Origin: Myxococcales bacterium
GTDB taxonomy: Bacteria > Myxococcota_A > Bradymonadia > REDH01
Direction of reading: 5' to 3'
DNA length: 64,000 bases
Assembly: GCA_020633625.1 (NCBI GenBank)
Contig: JACKDJ010000016.1
Location: 35,662-99,661 of the forward strand
Position 1 is the stretch's first letter. The number at the start of each line of letters is the position of its first letter. The position numbers and the translations under genes are program-made. Positions 17,800-26,253 of this stretch are shown one piece after another. A model generated the notes under the pieces. That model did not search any database. It saw only the letters and a list, made by a program, of their open reading frames with translations, and was not told where the DNA came from.

Positions 17800-19286
17800 A
17801 CGGGCTCCGGCCGCTGCGGGGAGGGGCCCCAAGTCGATGGCGTCGCGGCAGGGGTCGGACCCGGGTCGCGCTGACCCGTGCGCTCGTAGAATCGGGCGAG
17901 CGCCGTCCGGTGTCGCGTCAGGACGTCGGGCATCGTCAACCAGACGCGGTGACTCGCCGCCGCCTGCGCGACGACGATGTAGAAGAACCAACTCCAAGCG
18001 ACCGATAAGAAGAACGCCGCGACCATCACCGCCGCAAGCGTGGCAAGTTGCGAACGGAGCAGCACGCGCTCCAAGTCCGTCGCGTTGGGAGGGATCTCCC
18101 GAAGCAGACGGAAGTCCGACCACGCCGCCAGCAGCACCAGGCCGATGAAGGGCGTGAAGCCGAGAAACCCGGTCTCTGCAGCGCACTGGACGAAGGCGTT
18201 GTGCGACGTCTTCGGGCGCCAGTCGATCGGGTTCACGGCGTACGAGCTGTAGTTGTCGGTGACCTGAAACAGCCCGACGCCGGTGATGGGGTTGTACATC
18301 AGCATTCGGCCGCCCGCGATCCACGCATCGATGCGGCCCTGAGCAGATGCGTCGACCTGGCCCTCCTCGCGCACGACCGTCTGACGGTCGTTGATGCCCG
18401 ACGCCGCGACGAGGAGGACGAGCCCTGACACGCAGATGCCGCCCACGACGACCCAGCTCTTGATCCGCTGTTTCATCAAGATGAACAGCCCGGCTGCCAG
18501 CCCGAGGAGCCCTCCGCGCGACTGGGTGACGATCAGGCCGCCGAAGTTGAGCGCGAGCAGCAACAGCCACAGCGGACGCGACGCCTTCAGCCGGGGAGCT
18601 GCGCTCGCCTCTACGAGGAACGGAACCGACATGAGCAACGTCATCGCGAGGTCGTTCGGGTCTTCCAAAAGCCCGACGAAGCTCGACCGACTCCCCTCGA
18701 TCAGGTTCGTCGCCGTGATTTTCGCCCAGATCGAGTACGCCGCGATGCACGCGGTCATCGCGGCGATCGTGATCTGGAAGTTCACGGTTCGGCGACGTGT
18801 GTCCATCGTCTCGATCATCAGAAACCAGAGCACGACGATCTTCACGAAGACGTTGTTGAAGAACACGAAGCTCGCCCCCCGATCGGTGCTGTCGACGCAC
18901 GACACGATGACCGCGAACGTGAGCCACGCCATCAGCGGGTGGAAATGTGATCGGGCCCACGACAGGTCCCGCTTCATCACCTTCGCGCTCGCCACCATCA
19001 TCACGGCGATGCCCGCCAAGACCTTCGCCAGCGGCACCTCCTCGAGCGACGCGAAGAAGTCCCCCGGCCGAACGAACAGCACCACGATGAAGAGGAGCAA
19101 GATGCCGTACGGGCCCACGAACACGAGCCCAAACAGTACGATGAAGAACGTCCAGATCGGCTGCGTCGGGTCACTCGTCGACGTGATCCCCTTCGCCGTC
19201 ATCACGCACGCCAGCACGAGCGCCAGCCACCCGAGGGCGGCCACCACCCACGGCGGGAGGACCGGCTCGCGCCGAACGAGCCCCAT
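17796..19286 (-). CDS. O-antigen ligase/polymerase family protein (Wzy-like)
   Basis: This is a 496-residue membrane protein with about 11-12 hydrophobic helices and one large extracytoplasmic loop (about residues 270-380). That loop includes RIDAWIAGGRMLMYNPITGVG and NPIDWRPKTSHNAFVQ. An xNPxxGxG...HNxxV pattern in the long loop is the hallmark of the O-antigen ligase/polymerase superfamily. In a locus with a flippase and a chain-length protein, polymerisation of repeat units (Wzy role) is the likely function rather than ligation to lipid A. The ATG at 19286 is two bases past the stop of the chain-length gene. Confidence 0.88.
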   Translation of the reverse strand: MGLVRREPVLPPWVVAALGWLALVLACVMTAKGITSTSDPTQPIWTFFIVLFGLVFVGPYGILLLFIVVLFVRPGDFFASLEEVPLAKVLAGIAVMMVASAKVMKRDLSWARSHFHPLMAWLTFAVIVSCVDSTDRGASFVFFNNVFVKIVVLWFLMIETMDTRRRTVNFQITIAAMTACIAAYSIWAKITATNLIEGSRSSFVGLLEDPNDLAMTLLMSVPFLVEASAAPRLKASRPLWLLLLALNFGGLIVTQSRGGLLGLAAGLFILMKQRIKSWVVVGGICVSGLVLLVAASGINDRQTVVREEGQVDASAQGRIDAWIAGGRMLMYNPITGVGLFQVTDNYSSYAVNPIDWRPKTSHNAFVQCAAETGFLGFTPFIGLVLLAAWSDFRLLREIPPNATDLERVLLRSQLATLAAVMVAAFFLSVAWSWFFYIVVAQAAASHRVWLTMPDVLTRHRTALARFYERTGQRDPGPTPAATPSTWGPSPQRPEPV

Positions 19287-19288
19287 GC

Positions 19289-20740
19289 CTACGCCTGCCC
19301 GCTCATCGGAGGAAGTACACCGATCACCGGAGCGTTCGCGACGTGGCCGGCCTCGGAGGCGAGGCGCACCGTCTTCTCGAAGAACTCCCCGACCGCCACC
19401 GCGACGAACGACAGCAGCAGCCCGGCAAACACACCGCCGACCAGCGCGATCTTGAGTCCAATCTTCTTGCGCTCCGGCGGGTCCTGCTCGTCGGGCTGCT
19501 CGATGACCCACACCTGACGCTCCTCTTCGTGCACGGTCAGCTCGCGGTTCACCTGCGCCTCTTCGAACTGGGCCATGAGCCGCGTGTAGACGGTCGACTT
19601 CGCCTCCGCGTCGCGCTGCATGTTCGCGATCGTCTGCGCGCTGGCGGCGAACGTGGTCAGCGAGGCGAGCGTGTCATCGATCTGGCTGCGCATGAGCTCG
19701 ACGCGTTGACGCAACCCCTCGACCTCGGTCAGCGCTTCGCGATACGCCGAGAGCTCCTCCTGGATCACCTCGTCGCTGCGGCGCGACGCGAGGATCCGCT
19801 CGATGTCCTCGATCTCGAAGTTGTCCGGGTTCGCCATGTAGTCGTTCCGCTCGCGCTCGACGGCAGCCACCCGGTTCCGGGCTCGCACGACCTCCGGGTG
19901 GTCGTCCGTGTACGTTCGCGACAGCGAGTCCAGTGCACCGCGCGCCGACGAGAGCTGCCGATCCAACTCCGCGCGGCGCGGGTCGTACGACGCGAGGCGG
20001 CCGCGCGAGATCTCGAGCGCCTGCTCCGCCGCGACGAGATCCGACTGCGCCGACGAGTAGTCGCCCAGAAGGCTGCTGTAGTGGTCGAGCGCAGCCTCGT
20101 ACACCTCGGGACGCTGGCTGTCGGACTGCCCGAGGAAGTCCTGCATCTCCGTCTCGTTCTCTGACAGCTCCTGCCGGATCCGCTCCAGCTGGTCACGCAG
20201 GAACTCGACCGACGCGTCCAGCGACTCGACCTGCGGTCGCACCATCGCCTCGCGCAGCGCCGCCATCAGCAGCCGGATGCAGCGCACCACCTTGTCTGGG
20301 TCCTTGCTCTGGAACTGGATCTCGACGATGCCGCCCGCCAGCGGGAACACGCGGAGCTGCGAGTGAAACACCTCGATCGCGAGGTCGATCTCCCGAGGCG
20401 TCGCCTGCGGACCGATCTCCCCGAGCTCGAACAGGATCGAGCGCGCGACCGGCCGCGAGTTCAGCACCTCGAGGACCACCGGGATCTTCGAGTTCAGCTC
20501 CCAGTCCGCCTGCGGCCCCTGGTCCAGCAGCGCGTTCAGGCTCACGTTGGACTGAATGCGCACCGTCGCCGACGCCGAGTAGTTCGCGGGCGCGAGGAAC
20601 GCGAACAGCAGCGCAAACGACGGACAAACAACCAAGCAGAGCGCGATCACCTGCCACCGAGTGAGCACCGCGTCGATGAACAGACGCGGCTCCAGCCGGC
20701 TCGTGATCTCCAGCAGCGGATTCAACGGACGGTCGCTCAT
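19289..20740 (-). CDS. Polysaccharide co-polymerase / chain-length determinant (Wzz/Wzc N-terminal type)
   Basis: This 483-residue protein starts at the ATG at 20740, overlapping the preceding gene as ATGA. One membrane helix near residues 30-52 is followed by a Wzz-type periplasmic segment (YSASATVRIQSN). About 250 residues of coiled coil come next (ELSENETEMQDFLGQ and similar), with a second membrane helix near 435-460 (KKIGLKIALVGGVFAGLLLS). The protein ends shortly after, without the cytoplasmic tyrosine-kinase domain of classical Wzc. The kinase-like part is a separate gene, 20737-21708. It should control polymer length and contact the outer-membrane export channel. Confidence 0.9.
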   Translation of the reverse strand: MSDRPLNPLLEITSRLEPRLFIDAVLTRWQVIALCLVVCPSFALLFAFLAPANYSASATVRIQSNVSLNALLDQGPQADWELNSKIPVVLEVLNSRPVARSILFELGEIGPQATPREIDLAIEVFHSQLRVFPLAGGIVEIQFQSKDPDKVVRCIRLLMAALREAMVRPQVESLDASVEFLRDQLERIRQELSENETEMQDFLGQSDSQRPEVYEAALDHYSSLLGDYSSAQSDLVAAEQALEISRGRLASYDPRRAELDRQLSSARGALDSLSRTYTDDHPEVVRARNRVAAVERERNDYMANPDNFEIEDIERILASRRSDEVIQEELSAYREALTEVEGLRQRVELMRSQIDDTLASLTTFAASAQTIANMQRDAEAKSTVYTRLMAQFEEAQVNRELTVHEEERQVWVIEQPDEQDPPERKKIGLKIALVGGVFAGLLLSFVAVAVGEFFEKTVRLASEAGHVANAPVIGVLPPMSGQA

Positions 20741-21708
20741 CGCCGCCTCCGAAGTGAACGTCCCCGTGTGCGAATGGCGTCGCGAAGCTCTGCCCGCCAC
20801 TGTCCCGACCGCAACATCTCGCGCCAGATCGACAGCCTCACCGTGGGGTCGGGAGCGAGCAGCTCGTTGAACACCACGCCGATCACCCGGATCCGGCTCT
20901 CGTCCAACCAGCGCACCGAATCCTCCAAGTCCTCGGACGGCGTGTCGCGGCCCAGCACGAGCAGAAGCGCGCCGTCGAACGCCTGCATCCAGCGTTGAGG
21001 GACGACCAGCAAGCCGTCGCCCTCCATCATCGCCGGACCGTCGACGATCACCGTCAACCCATCGGGCCGGCGCGACGGATCGTAGTCCGAAAGCTGCCGA
21101 TGGTCGACGAACAGGTACTTGCCCGGCGCGATCTCGTCGAGCTCCGGTCGCATCAGCGACGCGAAGAACGTCTTCCCGGCGCGCGCCGATGGCGACGTCA
21201 GCAGGATCGTCTCGCAGCCCGACTCACGGATCGACGCGTGCAGGCTGACCGCCAGCTTTCGCGCGACGAGGCGCTCGTTGTAGACCGAACCGCTCACGAC
21301 CGGTCGGAGCTTGCCCGTCGCGGCGGCCGCGTGGCTACCGCTTACCTGCGGAGCGGCGACCGCCCCCGGCGCCGCGGACGCGTACGCGCCCGAGACCGCG
21401 GGGACGGCTGGCTGAGAGCCCGACGCCTGCGGCGCGGCGGAGTGGGACCCGGAGCTTCGCGCCTCCACCTGCGGCGGCGCACCCGTCGCGGCCCGACGCC
21501 CGCCGTCCACAGCGACAGGCGACGAGGTCGGCACTCGAACTGCGTTCGGAGCCCCGGTGCGCTGCTGCGCACCGCGGATCCCACCAGAGCCCGCGTCCTC
21601 GGCCCGGGGCACCGACTGGCGAGATGGCTCCAGGTGGATGATCTGTGAGACCTCCGATGGGTCCACGATCTGGACCGACATCTGTGAAGGCTGATTCTGC
21701 CGCGCCAT
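20737..21708 (-). CDS. BY-kinase-like (CpsD/CapB-type) partner protein, probably degenerate
   Basis: This is a 323-residue cytoplasmic protein. The first 150 residues are Ala/Ser/Pro/Gln-rich low complexity with imperfect SGSxxA repeats. The rest resembles the P-loop kinase domain that works with Wzz-type proteins: a Walker A-like SPSARAGKT (family norm SxSPGEGKS) and a Walker B-like TVIVDGP. The Walker A' region reads YLFVDHRQ rather than the usual DxD-containing form. The C terminus is basic (SLRRRR) with no tyrosine cluster, so autophosphorylation on a Tyr tail is unlikely. Overlap with the chain-length gene (ATGA) and one base of separation from the export gene support a role in the same complex. 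Confidence 0.72.
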   Translation of the reverse strand: MARQNQPSQMSVQIVDPSEVSQIIHLEPSRQSVPRAEDAGSGGIRGAQQRTGAPNAVRVPTSSPVAVDGGRRAATGAPPQVEARSSGSHSAAPQASGSQPAVPAVSGAYASAAPGAVAAPQVSGSHAAAATGKLRPVVSGSVYNERLVARKLAVSLHASIRESGCETILLTSPSARAGKTFFASLMRPELDEIAPGKYLFVDHRQLSDYDPSRRPDGLTVIVDGPAMMEGDGLLVVPQRWMQAFDGALLLVLGRDTPSEDLEDSVRWLDESRIRVIGVVFNELLAPDPTVRLSIWREMLRSGQWRAELRDAIRTRGRSLRRRR

Positions 21709-21709
21709 C

Positions 21710-23014
21710 TCAGTTGCCTCCCGACACCTGCTGGTTCAGCGTCACGAAGAGAAGGAACGCCGAGCTGATCACGGCCACGTCCGAGAAGCCCTCGACGAAC
21801 GTCTCCCAGGCGCTCGGACGATCCTGGCGAAGATACAAGACGTCGCCGGGGTAGACCTGGACCGTGCCCAGAGCACCGCCGTGACGAAGGAACCGGCGGA
21901 GGTTGTACTCCGACGCGATCGACACGCCGGGCGCCTGATGCACGTGCGCGCAGCGCCGCATGTCGGCGTCGCCGTTCGGCCCGCCGGCGAGCGCGATGAC
22001 CTCGAACAGGGCGACCGGGACCGCAGTCTGTAGGTGCCGCGGGGTGTTGAAGTTCCCGATCACCGAGATCCCGTCCACAAACTGCGACGCCTCTCCCCCG
22101 GTCGCCGCCGGCACGTACAGGATCGCGCCACCGGCGTCGGTCACCGCCAGCACGTCCCCGGGCGGGCCGGTCATCGCACCGGCGAGATCCACCTGCTGCG
22201 AGCTCGTCCCGGTGATCAGTCGCGCCGCCGACAAGTTCGCCTCGGTCTCCGGACCGCCCGCGAGCGCGAGCGCAGACACGACCGTCAGACCCGGCGTCAG
22301 GTCGTACACACCCGGCTCCTGGACGGCCCCCAGCACGAAGATCTTGCCGCCCCACTCTGCCGGAAGGGTGATCCGCTCCGATCCGAAGGTCCCGCCGATC
22401 GTCGTGTCGGCCGGCACGAAGATGGTGTCACCTGCGTCGAGCGTCGGCAGCGGCGTCGTCGACGCCCGCGTCAGGTAGGCGCGCACGTCGACCGTATCCA
22501 TCACCGAGTTGCCTCGCATCAGCACAACGCCGCGTAGATCGGCGCCCGCGAGCGCGCCGCCGGCCGCCTGAATCGCAGTCCAGATGTCCGATGATCGCGG
22601 GATCGCGAGCATGCCCGGCGTCTCGACCGCGCCGGTGACGAAGACCAGCAGCCCCCGCTGCTGCACCGTCAGGCGGACCCCGTACGTGCTCCGGAGGTAG
22701 GGTCGCAGGCCGGACTGGATCGCTGAAAGGGCGGCGCTCTCCTCGAGACCTCCCACGCGCACCCTGCCGTAGATCCCGAGCGCGATCTCGCCGCGCTCGT
22801 CGACGACGACCTCGAACGCCTCGTCCTCACCCTGTTCCGGCACCACGACGATGAGCTGGTCGCCGGGCTGAATCCGGTCGTCGCGAACCTGCGCGTGACC
22901 TGCCCGTGGCATCAACAGTACGAGCGCGGCAGCCACGGTCGCGACAGCGGCCGCCACCGCGGACGCGGCTCGGGAGATACGCGGATCGACCGCGCGGATG
23001 AACGGCTGTAACAT
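21710..23014 (-). CDS. Outer-membrane polysaccharide export protein (OPX/Wza family)
   Basis: This is a 434-residue exported protein with a Sec signal ending AGHAQ. There is no lipobox cysteine, unlike classical Wza lipoproteins. A poly-export domain (RIQPGDQLIVVV, then EIALGIYGRVRVGG) is followed by three SLBB-type repeats starting VFVTGAVETPGM, IFVLGAVQEPGV and ISVIGNFNTP. A C-terminal hydrophobic stretch (DVAVISSAFLLFVTLNQQ) could be the helix that crosses the outer membrane. It is the first gene of the minus-strand export operon, just downstream of the AT-rich intergenic region. Polymer export across the outer membrane is the expected role. Confidence 0.92.
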   Translation of the reverse strand: MLQPFIRAVDPRISRAASAVAAAVATVAAALVLLMPRAGHAQVRDDRIQPGDQLIVVVPEQGEDEAFEVVVDERGEIALGIYGRVRVGGLEESAALSAIQSGLRPYLRSTYGVRLTVQQRGLLVFVTGAVETPGMLAIPRSSDIWTAIQAAGGALAGADLRGVVLMRGNSVMDTVDVRAYLTRASTTPLPTLDAGDTIFVPADTTIGGTFGSERITLPAEWGGKIFVLGAVQEPGVYDLTPGLTVVSALALAGGPETEANLSAARLITGTSSQQVDLAGAMTGPPGDVLAVTDAGGAILYVPAATGGEASQFVDGISVIGNFNTPRHLQTAVPVALFEVIALAGGPNGDADMRRCAHVHQAPGVSIASEYNLRRFLRHGGALGTVQVYPGDVLYLRQDRPSAWETFVEGFSDVAVISSAFLLFVTLNQQVSGGN

Positions 23015-23099
23015 GGCGCCTCTTTGCGGCTCCCCTTGGTCATCGCGCGACGCGCGGCCCTTGCCGGGGCAGGGGAGCTGCCGGCAGAGTAGCGCGACT

Positions 23100-23160
23100 G
23101 ATCACGACGTCCAGTTTCTTTCGTGTTGTAAGTGTCTGAAATTATAGAATACAACTACCC
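23100..23160. promoter_or_regulatory. AT-rich divergent promoter region of the polysaccharide locus
   Basis: The 198 bp between the divergent export gene (start 23014) and the GT4 gene (start 23212) contain the most AT-rich stretch I noticed in the window, at about 23113-23156. On the minus strand it contains a perfect TATAAT, and on the plus strand TATAGA. A good -35 match (TTGACA) is absent at 17 bases for either, so these may be activator-dependent or have another sigma specificity. Placement between the two arms of the locus makes it the likely control region. Confidence 0.5.
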
Positions 23161-23211
23161 ACCGGTCGGTGCCGGTGCGGAGCCGTCCGACCCCGACGCC
23201 GAGGGGCGCAC

Positions 23212-24306
23212 ATGAGCGCTCGCCCGCTGCGCGTCCTGCAGCTCATCGCCGCTGGCGGCGTCGGAGGCGCCGAGTCCGTCGTGATCGCCGGCGCACGCGC
23301 ACTGGCCGACGCCGGCGCCGAAGTCACGGTCGGGGCGATCGTCGAGACGCGCGCGCCCGACCGCGCCGAGAGCTTCCTCGCGCGGGCTGCCGCGCGCGGG
23401 CTCTCGACGGTCCGCTGGACGTCCCACGGGCGCGCCGACCTGGGCCTCGTCGTCGATCTTGGGCGCTCCATACGCCGCGACGGCTACGACGTCGTGCACG
23501 CGCACGGCTACAAGGCCGTCGTCTTGAGCGCGGCCGCCACCCCGCTCAAGACGCGATACTTCGTGACCCATCACGGACAGGGCGGACACGACAAGAAGGT
23601 CGGGGCATACGTCCGAGCCTCGTTCGTCGGCTACCGGCGAGCGGCCAGCGTGTTCGCCGTCTCCGAAGCCACCGCCCAGCACCTGCGCGATGAGGGGATC
23701 GGGCGAGCGCGGATCCGCGTGCTCCCGAACTTCCTCTCGCTGCCCGCGTCCTGCGTGCTCGACCCCCCCGCGCCGCCGGCGCCGCCGCTTCAGCTCGCGT
23801 TTCTCGGCCGACTGAGCCCCGAGAAGGGGTGCGATGTGCTGCTCCAGGCGCTCGCGTGGTGTGCGTCCGACGTCGAGCTCGTCGTCTACGGCGACGGCGC
23901 CGAGCGCGGCCGCCTCGAGCTGCGCGCGAGGGATCTGCAGGTCAACGATCGGGTCCGCTTCGCCGGCTTCGTCGACGACGTCGCGGGCGCGATCGGGCGA
24001 GCACACGCCGTCGTCTTGCCGTCACGCTCAGAGGGCCTGCCGATGGTGCTCGTCGAGGCCCTCGCACTCGGTCGCCCGGCGATCGCGACTGCCGTCGGCG
24101 GAGTCCCCGAGGTGCTCGACGGGAGCGGACCGAGCCAGCTCGTAGCTCCCGATGATCCCGCGGCGCTGGCCTCCGCCATCGACACGCTCGCCCACACTGT
24201 CGACGAGCGGCTGCATGCCGCCCGGGCGCACGCGCCCGGTGTCCGCGAGCGATTTGCGGCGTCGACCTGGGCCAGCGCCACGCTCGCCGCATACACCAGC
24301 GCCTAG
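23212..24306 (+). CDS. Glycosyltransferase family 4
   Basis: This 364-residue cytoplasmic enzyme with a GT-B fold starts at the ATG at 23212. The N-terminal domain has RVLQLIAAGGVGGAE (glycine-rich acceptor-side loop) and DVVHAHGYKA. The C-terminal nucleotide-sugar domain has FLGRLSPEKGCDVLL, an acidic loop, and PSRSEGLPMVLVEALALG (the EGxPxxxxEA signature with both glutamates), then VGGVPEV. It should add a sugar from a nucleotide donor to the lipid-linked repeat unit. It is the first gene of the plus-strand arm. Donor and linkage cannot be read from sequence. Confidence 0.93.
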   Translation: MSARPLRVLQLIAAGGVGGAESVVIAGARALADAGAEVTVGAIVETRAPDRAESFLARAAARGLSTVRWTSHGRADLGLVVDLGRSIRRDGYDVVHAHGYKAVVLSAAATPLKTRYFVTHHGQGGHDKKVGAYVRASFVGYRRAASVFAVSEATAQHLRDEGIGRARIRVLPNFLSLPASCVLDPPAPPAPPLQLAFLGRLSPEKGCDVLLQALAWCASDVELVVYGDGAERGRLELRARDLQVNDRVRFAGFVDDVAGAIGRAHAVVLPSRSEGLPMVLVEALALGRPAIATAVGGVPEVLDGSGPSQLVAPDDPAALASAIDTLAHTVDERLHAARAHAPGVRERFAASTWASATLAAYTSA

Positions 24307-24442
24307 CGCCGCACGACCGGACCGCGGCACCCGGTGTAGCCGCTGTAGACGCCACGCGCACAGCCGGCCACACGCTCTCCGAACTGGCCGGCGGGGCGCT
24401 CCACGCCTAGTGTTGCGGCCAGTCCCGCCTCCAGAGGCCGCA

Positions 24443-24745
24443 ATGTCCGTGATCCGCACTCTTGCCGCCGTCGCCCTCGCATCGCTCGCGGGCGGAGCCT
24501 GCGCGCCGAAGCTCGTCGTTCGAAACGGCGACCCGACGATCGCGTTCGCGCAGATCCGCGTCGACGGCGAGAGCCGCGGCTTCGTGCAGACCGGCAAGGA
24601 GGTCACGCTCCGGCTCCCCGCAGGCTACCACCGCGTCGAGGCGGTACCGCGCGGAGAGACGACGAACCCGTGGGCCGAAGACGGCGCCGGGTGGACGGTC
24701 TATGTCGACAGAAAGGCCGAGCTGACGCTGCTCCCCCGGCCATGA
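24443..24745 (+). CDS. Small PEGA-like lipoprotein
   Basis: This is a 100-residue protein with a signal ending SLAGGAC (lipobox), starting at the ATG at 24443 with AGAGG upstream. The mature part reads as a single PEGA-type beta domain (QIRVDGESRGFV, then LRLPAGYHRVEAVP). This is a short surface domain often found on envelope lipoproteins. It overlaps the sugar transferase gene as ATGA, so it is cotranscribed with repeat-unit synthesis. Its function is unknown; an accessory role at the envelope is a guess from location. Confidence 0.75.
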   Translation: MSVIRTLAAVALASLAGGACAPKLVVRNGDPTIAFAQIRVDGESRGFVQTGKEVTLRLPAGYHRVEAVPRGETTNPWAEDGAGWTVYVDRKAELTLLPRP

Positions 24746-25578
24746 CTCCCGACACGGCAATGCACGACGTGCGCTCACCGGCCCCGGAACCCCCGATCAC
24801 GACGAAGCTCCCCCGGCTCCCCGAGGGTGCACTCCGCCACGAGCACTCCACGGCCGCACACGCCGTCGTCGAGCTCGCCCGCGAGGCGCGCCGCGCCGGA
24901 GAGGACACGCCTTCGCCTCCAAACGGCGTGACGTTCGCCAACCCGGCAGAGTTTCCCACGTCGGTTCGGATCGCCAAGCGCACCGTCGACATCGTCGGCA
25001 GCACCGTCGCGATCCTTCTCACCGCGCCGGTCATGGCGGTCATCGCGGCGCTGGTGAAGCTGACGTCCAAGGGGCCCGTGTTCTACCACCAGGAGCGCGT
25101 CCTCCGCGTCGTCGGACGCGACGAGATCACCTTCAAAATGCACAAGTTCCGGACGATGGTCGCCGACGCCGAGGCGCGGACGGGGCCGGTCTGGGCGGGT
25201 CAGTCCGACCCGCGGATCACCTCGGTCGGGCGCTTCCTACGGCGCAGCCGCCTCGACGAGCTGCCGCAGTTCTGGAACGTGCTGAAGGGCGAGATGAGCA
25301 TCGTCGGGCCCCGCCCCGAACGACCACACTTCACCGCGCAGCTCCAAGACCAGATCCCCGTCTACTACGACCGCGTCGCGGAGCTGAAGCCGGGGATCAC
25401 CGGCTGGGCGCAGGTGCGCTGCCCCTACGATACGTCGCTCGACTCCGTGAAGATGAAGCTGCTCTACGACCTGGCGTACGCCGCCCACTGCTACCGCCTC
25501 GGCTCCTACCTCCGCATGGAGCTCAAGGTGATGCTGCTCACCGTCGTGGTGATCTTCACGGGGAAGGGCGCCCAGTAG
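24742..25578 (+). CDS. Undecaprenyl-phosphate sugar-1-phosphate transferase (initiating, PF02397 type)
   Basis: This 278-residue protein starts at the ATG at 24742 (ATGA overlap). A disordered N terminus of about 70 residues leads to KRTVDIVGSTVAILLTAP, the re-entrant membrane helix of the monotopic phosphoglycosyl transferases. The catalytic domain shows KFRTM, then the RRSRLDELPQFWNVLKGEMS and VGPRP segments (the family Asp-Glu dyad lies in LDELPQ), and ends YDLAYAAHC...LTVVVIFTGKGAQ. It should load the first sugar phosphate onto undecaprenyl phosphate and so start each repeat unit. It lacks the four-helix N-terminal domain of long WcaJ/WbaP forms. Confidence 0.93.
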   Translation: MTPDTAMHDVRSPAPEPPITTKLPRLPEGALRHEHSTAAHAVVELAREARRAGEDTPSPPNGVTFANPAEFPTSVRIAKRTVDIVGSTVAILLTAPVMAVIAALVKLTSKGPVFYHQERVLRVVGRDEITFKMHKFRTMVADAEARTGPVWAGQSDPRITSVGRFLRRSRLDELPQFWNVLKGEMSIVGPRPERPHFTAQLQDQIPVYYDRVAELKPGITGWAQVRCPYDTSLDSVKMKLLYDLAYAAHCYRLGSYLRMELKVMLLTVVVIFTGKGAQ

Positions 25579-25793
25579 TCCGAGCGCGAACCCCAAGGGA
25601 GAGATCGTCGGCGACCACGACGCCCGGCCCGGCCACCGGCGGGCGGCGACGCGTGATCGTCGCGCGCAAAAAACTTGCGCTTCGGCCTTGCGTTCCCGCT
25701 CCTGATCCATCATACGAGGGGCGGTGGTTCGATGTAGGTGCGCCCCGCACCAACGCCGACCGCTCCCCACGCGACAAGACCCCCGCAGCAACC

Positions 25794-26132
25794 ATGGTCC
25801 GGTCCTACCTGATTCGCGACGAGCTGAGCGGCACACAGGCCCTGGAGTTCGCAGCCAGCGTAGCCGCGCGGCTCGACGGAGTAGACCGTGTCGAGCTCTC
25901 CATGCGCCGCGCCGGGCTGCTCGACGTCACCGGAGTCGCCGTCCTCGTCCGCATGTACGGACAGCTCGCCCGCCAGGGCCGAGCGCTCGCGCTGACCGAC
26001 GTCCCCGCGCACATCGCCGCGCAACTCCAGCTCGTCGGCCTCTCCCGCGTCCTCGCGACGCCCGCCGTCTCCGACGCCGTCGCCAGCTCCGGCCCAGTGA
26101 CGCGCACCGCGGCCGTCGGCGCTCGCGGGTAG
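25794..26132 (+). CDS. Stand-alone STAS-domain protein (anti-sigma antagonist-like)
   Basis: This 112-residue protein starts at the ATG at 25794; the longer upstream frame is not domain-like. The single domain has the STAS pattern: a central strand VDRVELSMRRAGLLDVTGVAVLVRM, in which the region after LLDVTG would carry the phosphorylatable Ser/Thr in SpoIIAA-like proteins (Thr in DVTG). A second half (GRALALTDVPAHIAAQLQLVGL) follows, with the usual xxxLxLxGL ending. A 215-bp gap separates it from the sugar transferase. No cognate anti-sigma kinase is visible in the window. Confidence 0.72.
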   Translation: MVRSYLIRDELSGTQALEFAASVAARLDGVDRVELSMRRAGLLDVTGVAVLVRMYGQLARQGRALALTDVPAHIAAQLQLVGLSRVLATPAVSDAVASSGPVTRTAAVGARG

Positions 26133-26253
26133 GCGCGCACCCACCCGGTCGCGAAAAGTTGTCGCCACCGCAACGGGCGGCACAATCAGCCAACGCGTGA
26201 ACGCGCGCCAGCCCGGCTGACCCGGGCGGGACTGCGCGTCGCGCCCGGCGACG

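Noticed and set aside
24303..24428. A short minus-strand frame ending GVYSGYTGCRGPVVRR whose stop overlaps the GT4 stop
   Set aside because: Only a TTG start is available, there is no ribosome site, and it overlaps the promoter side of the lipoprotein gene. Composition alone is not enough.
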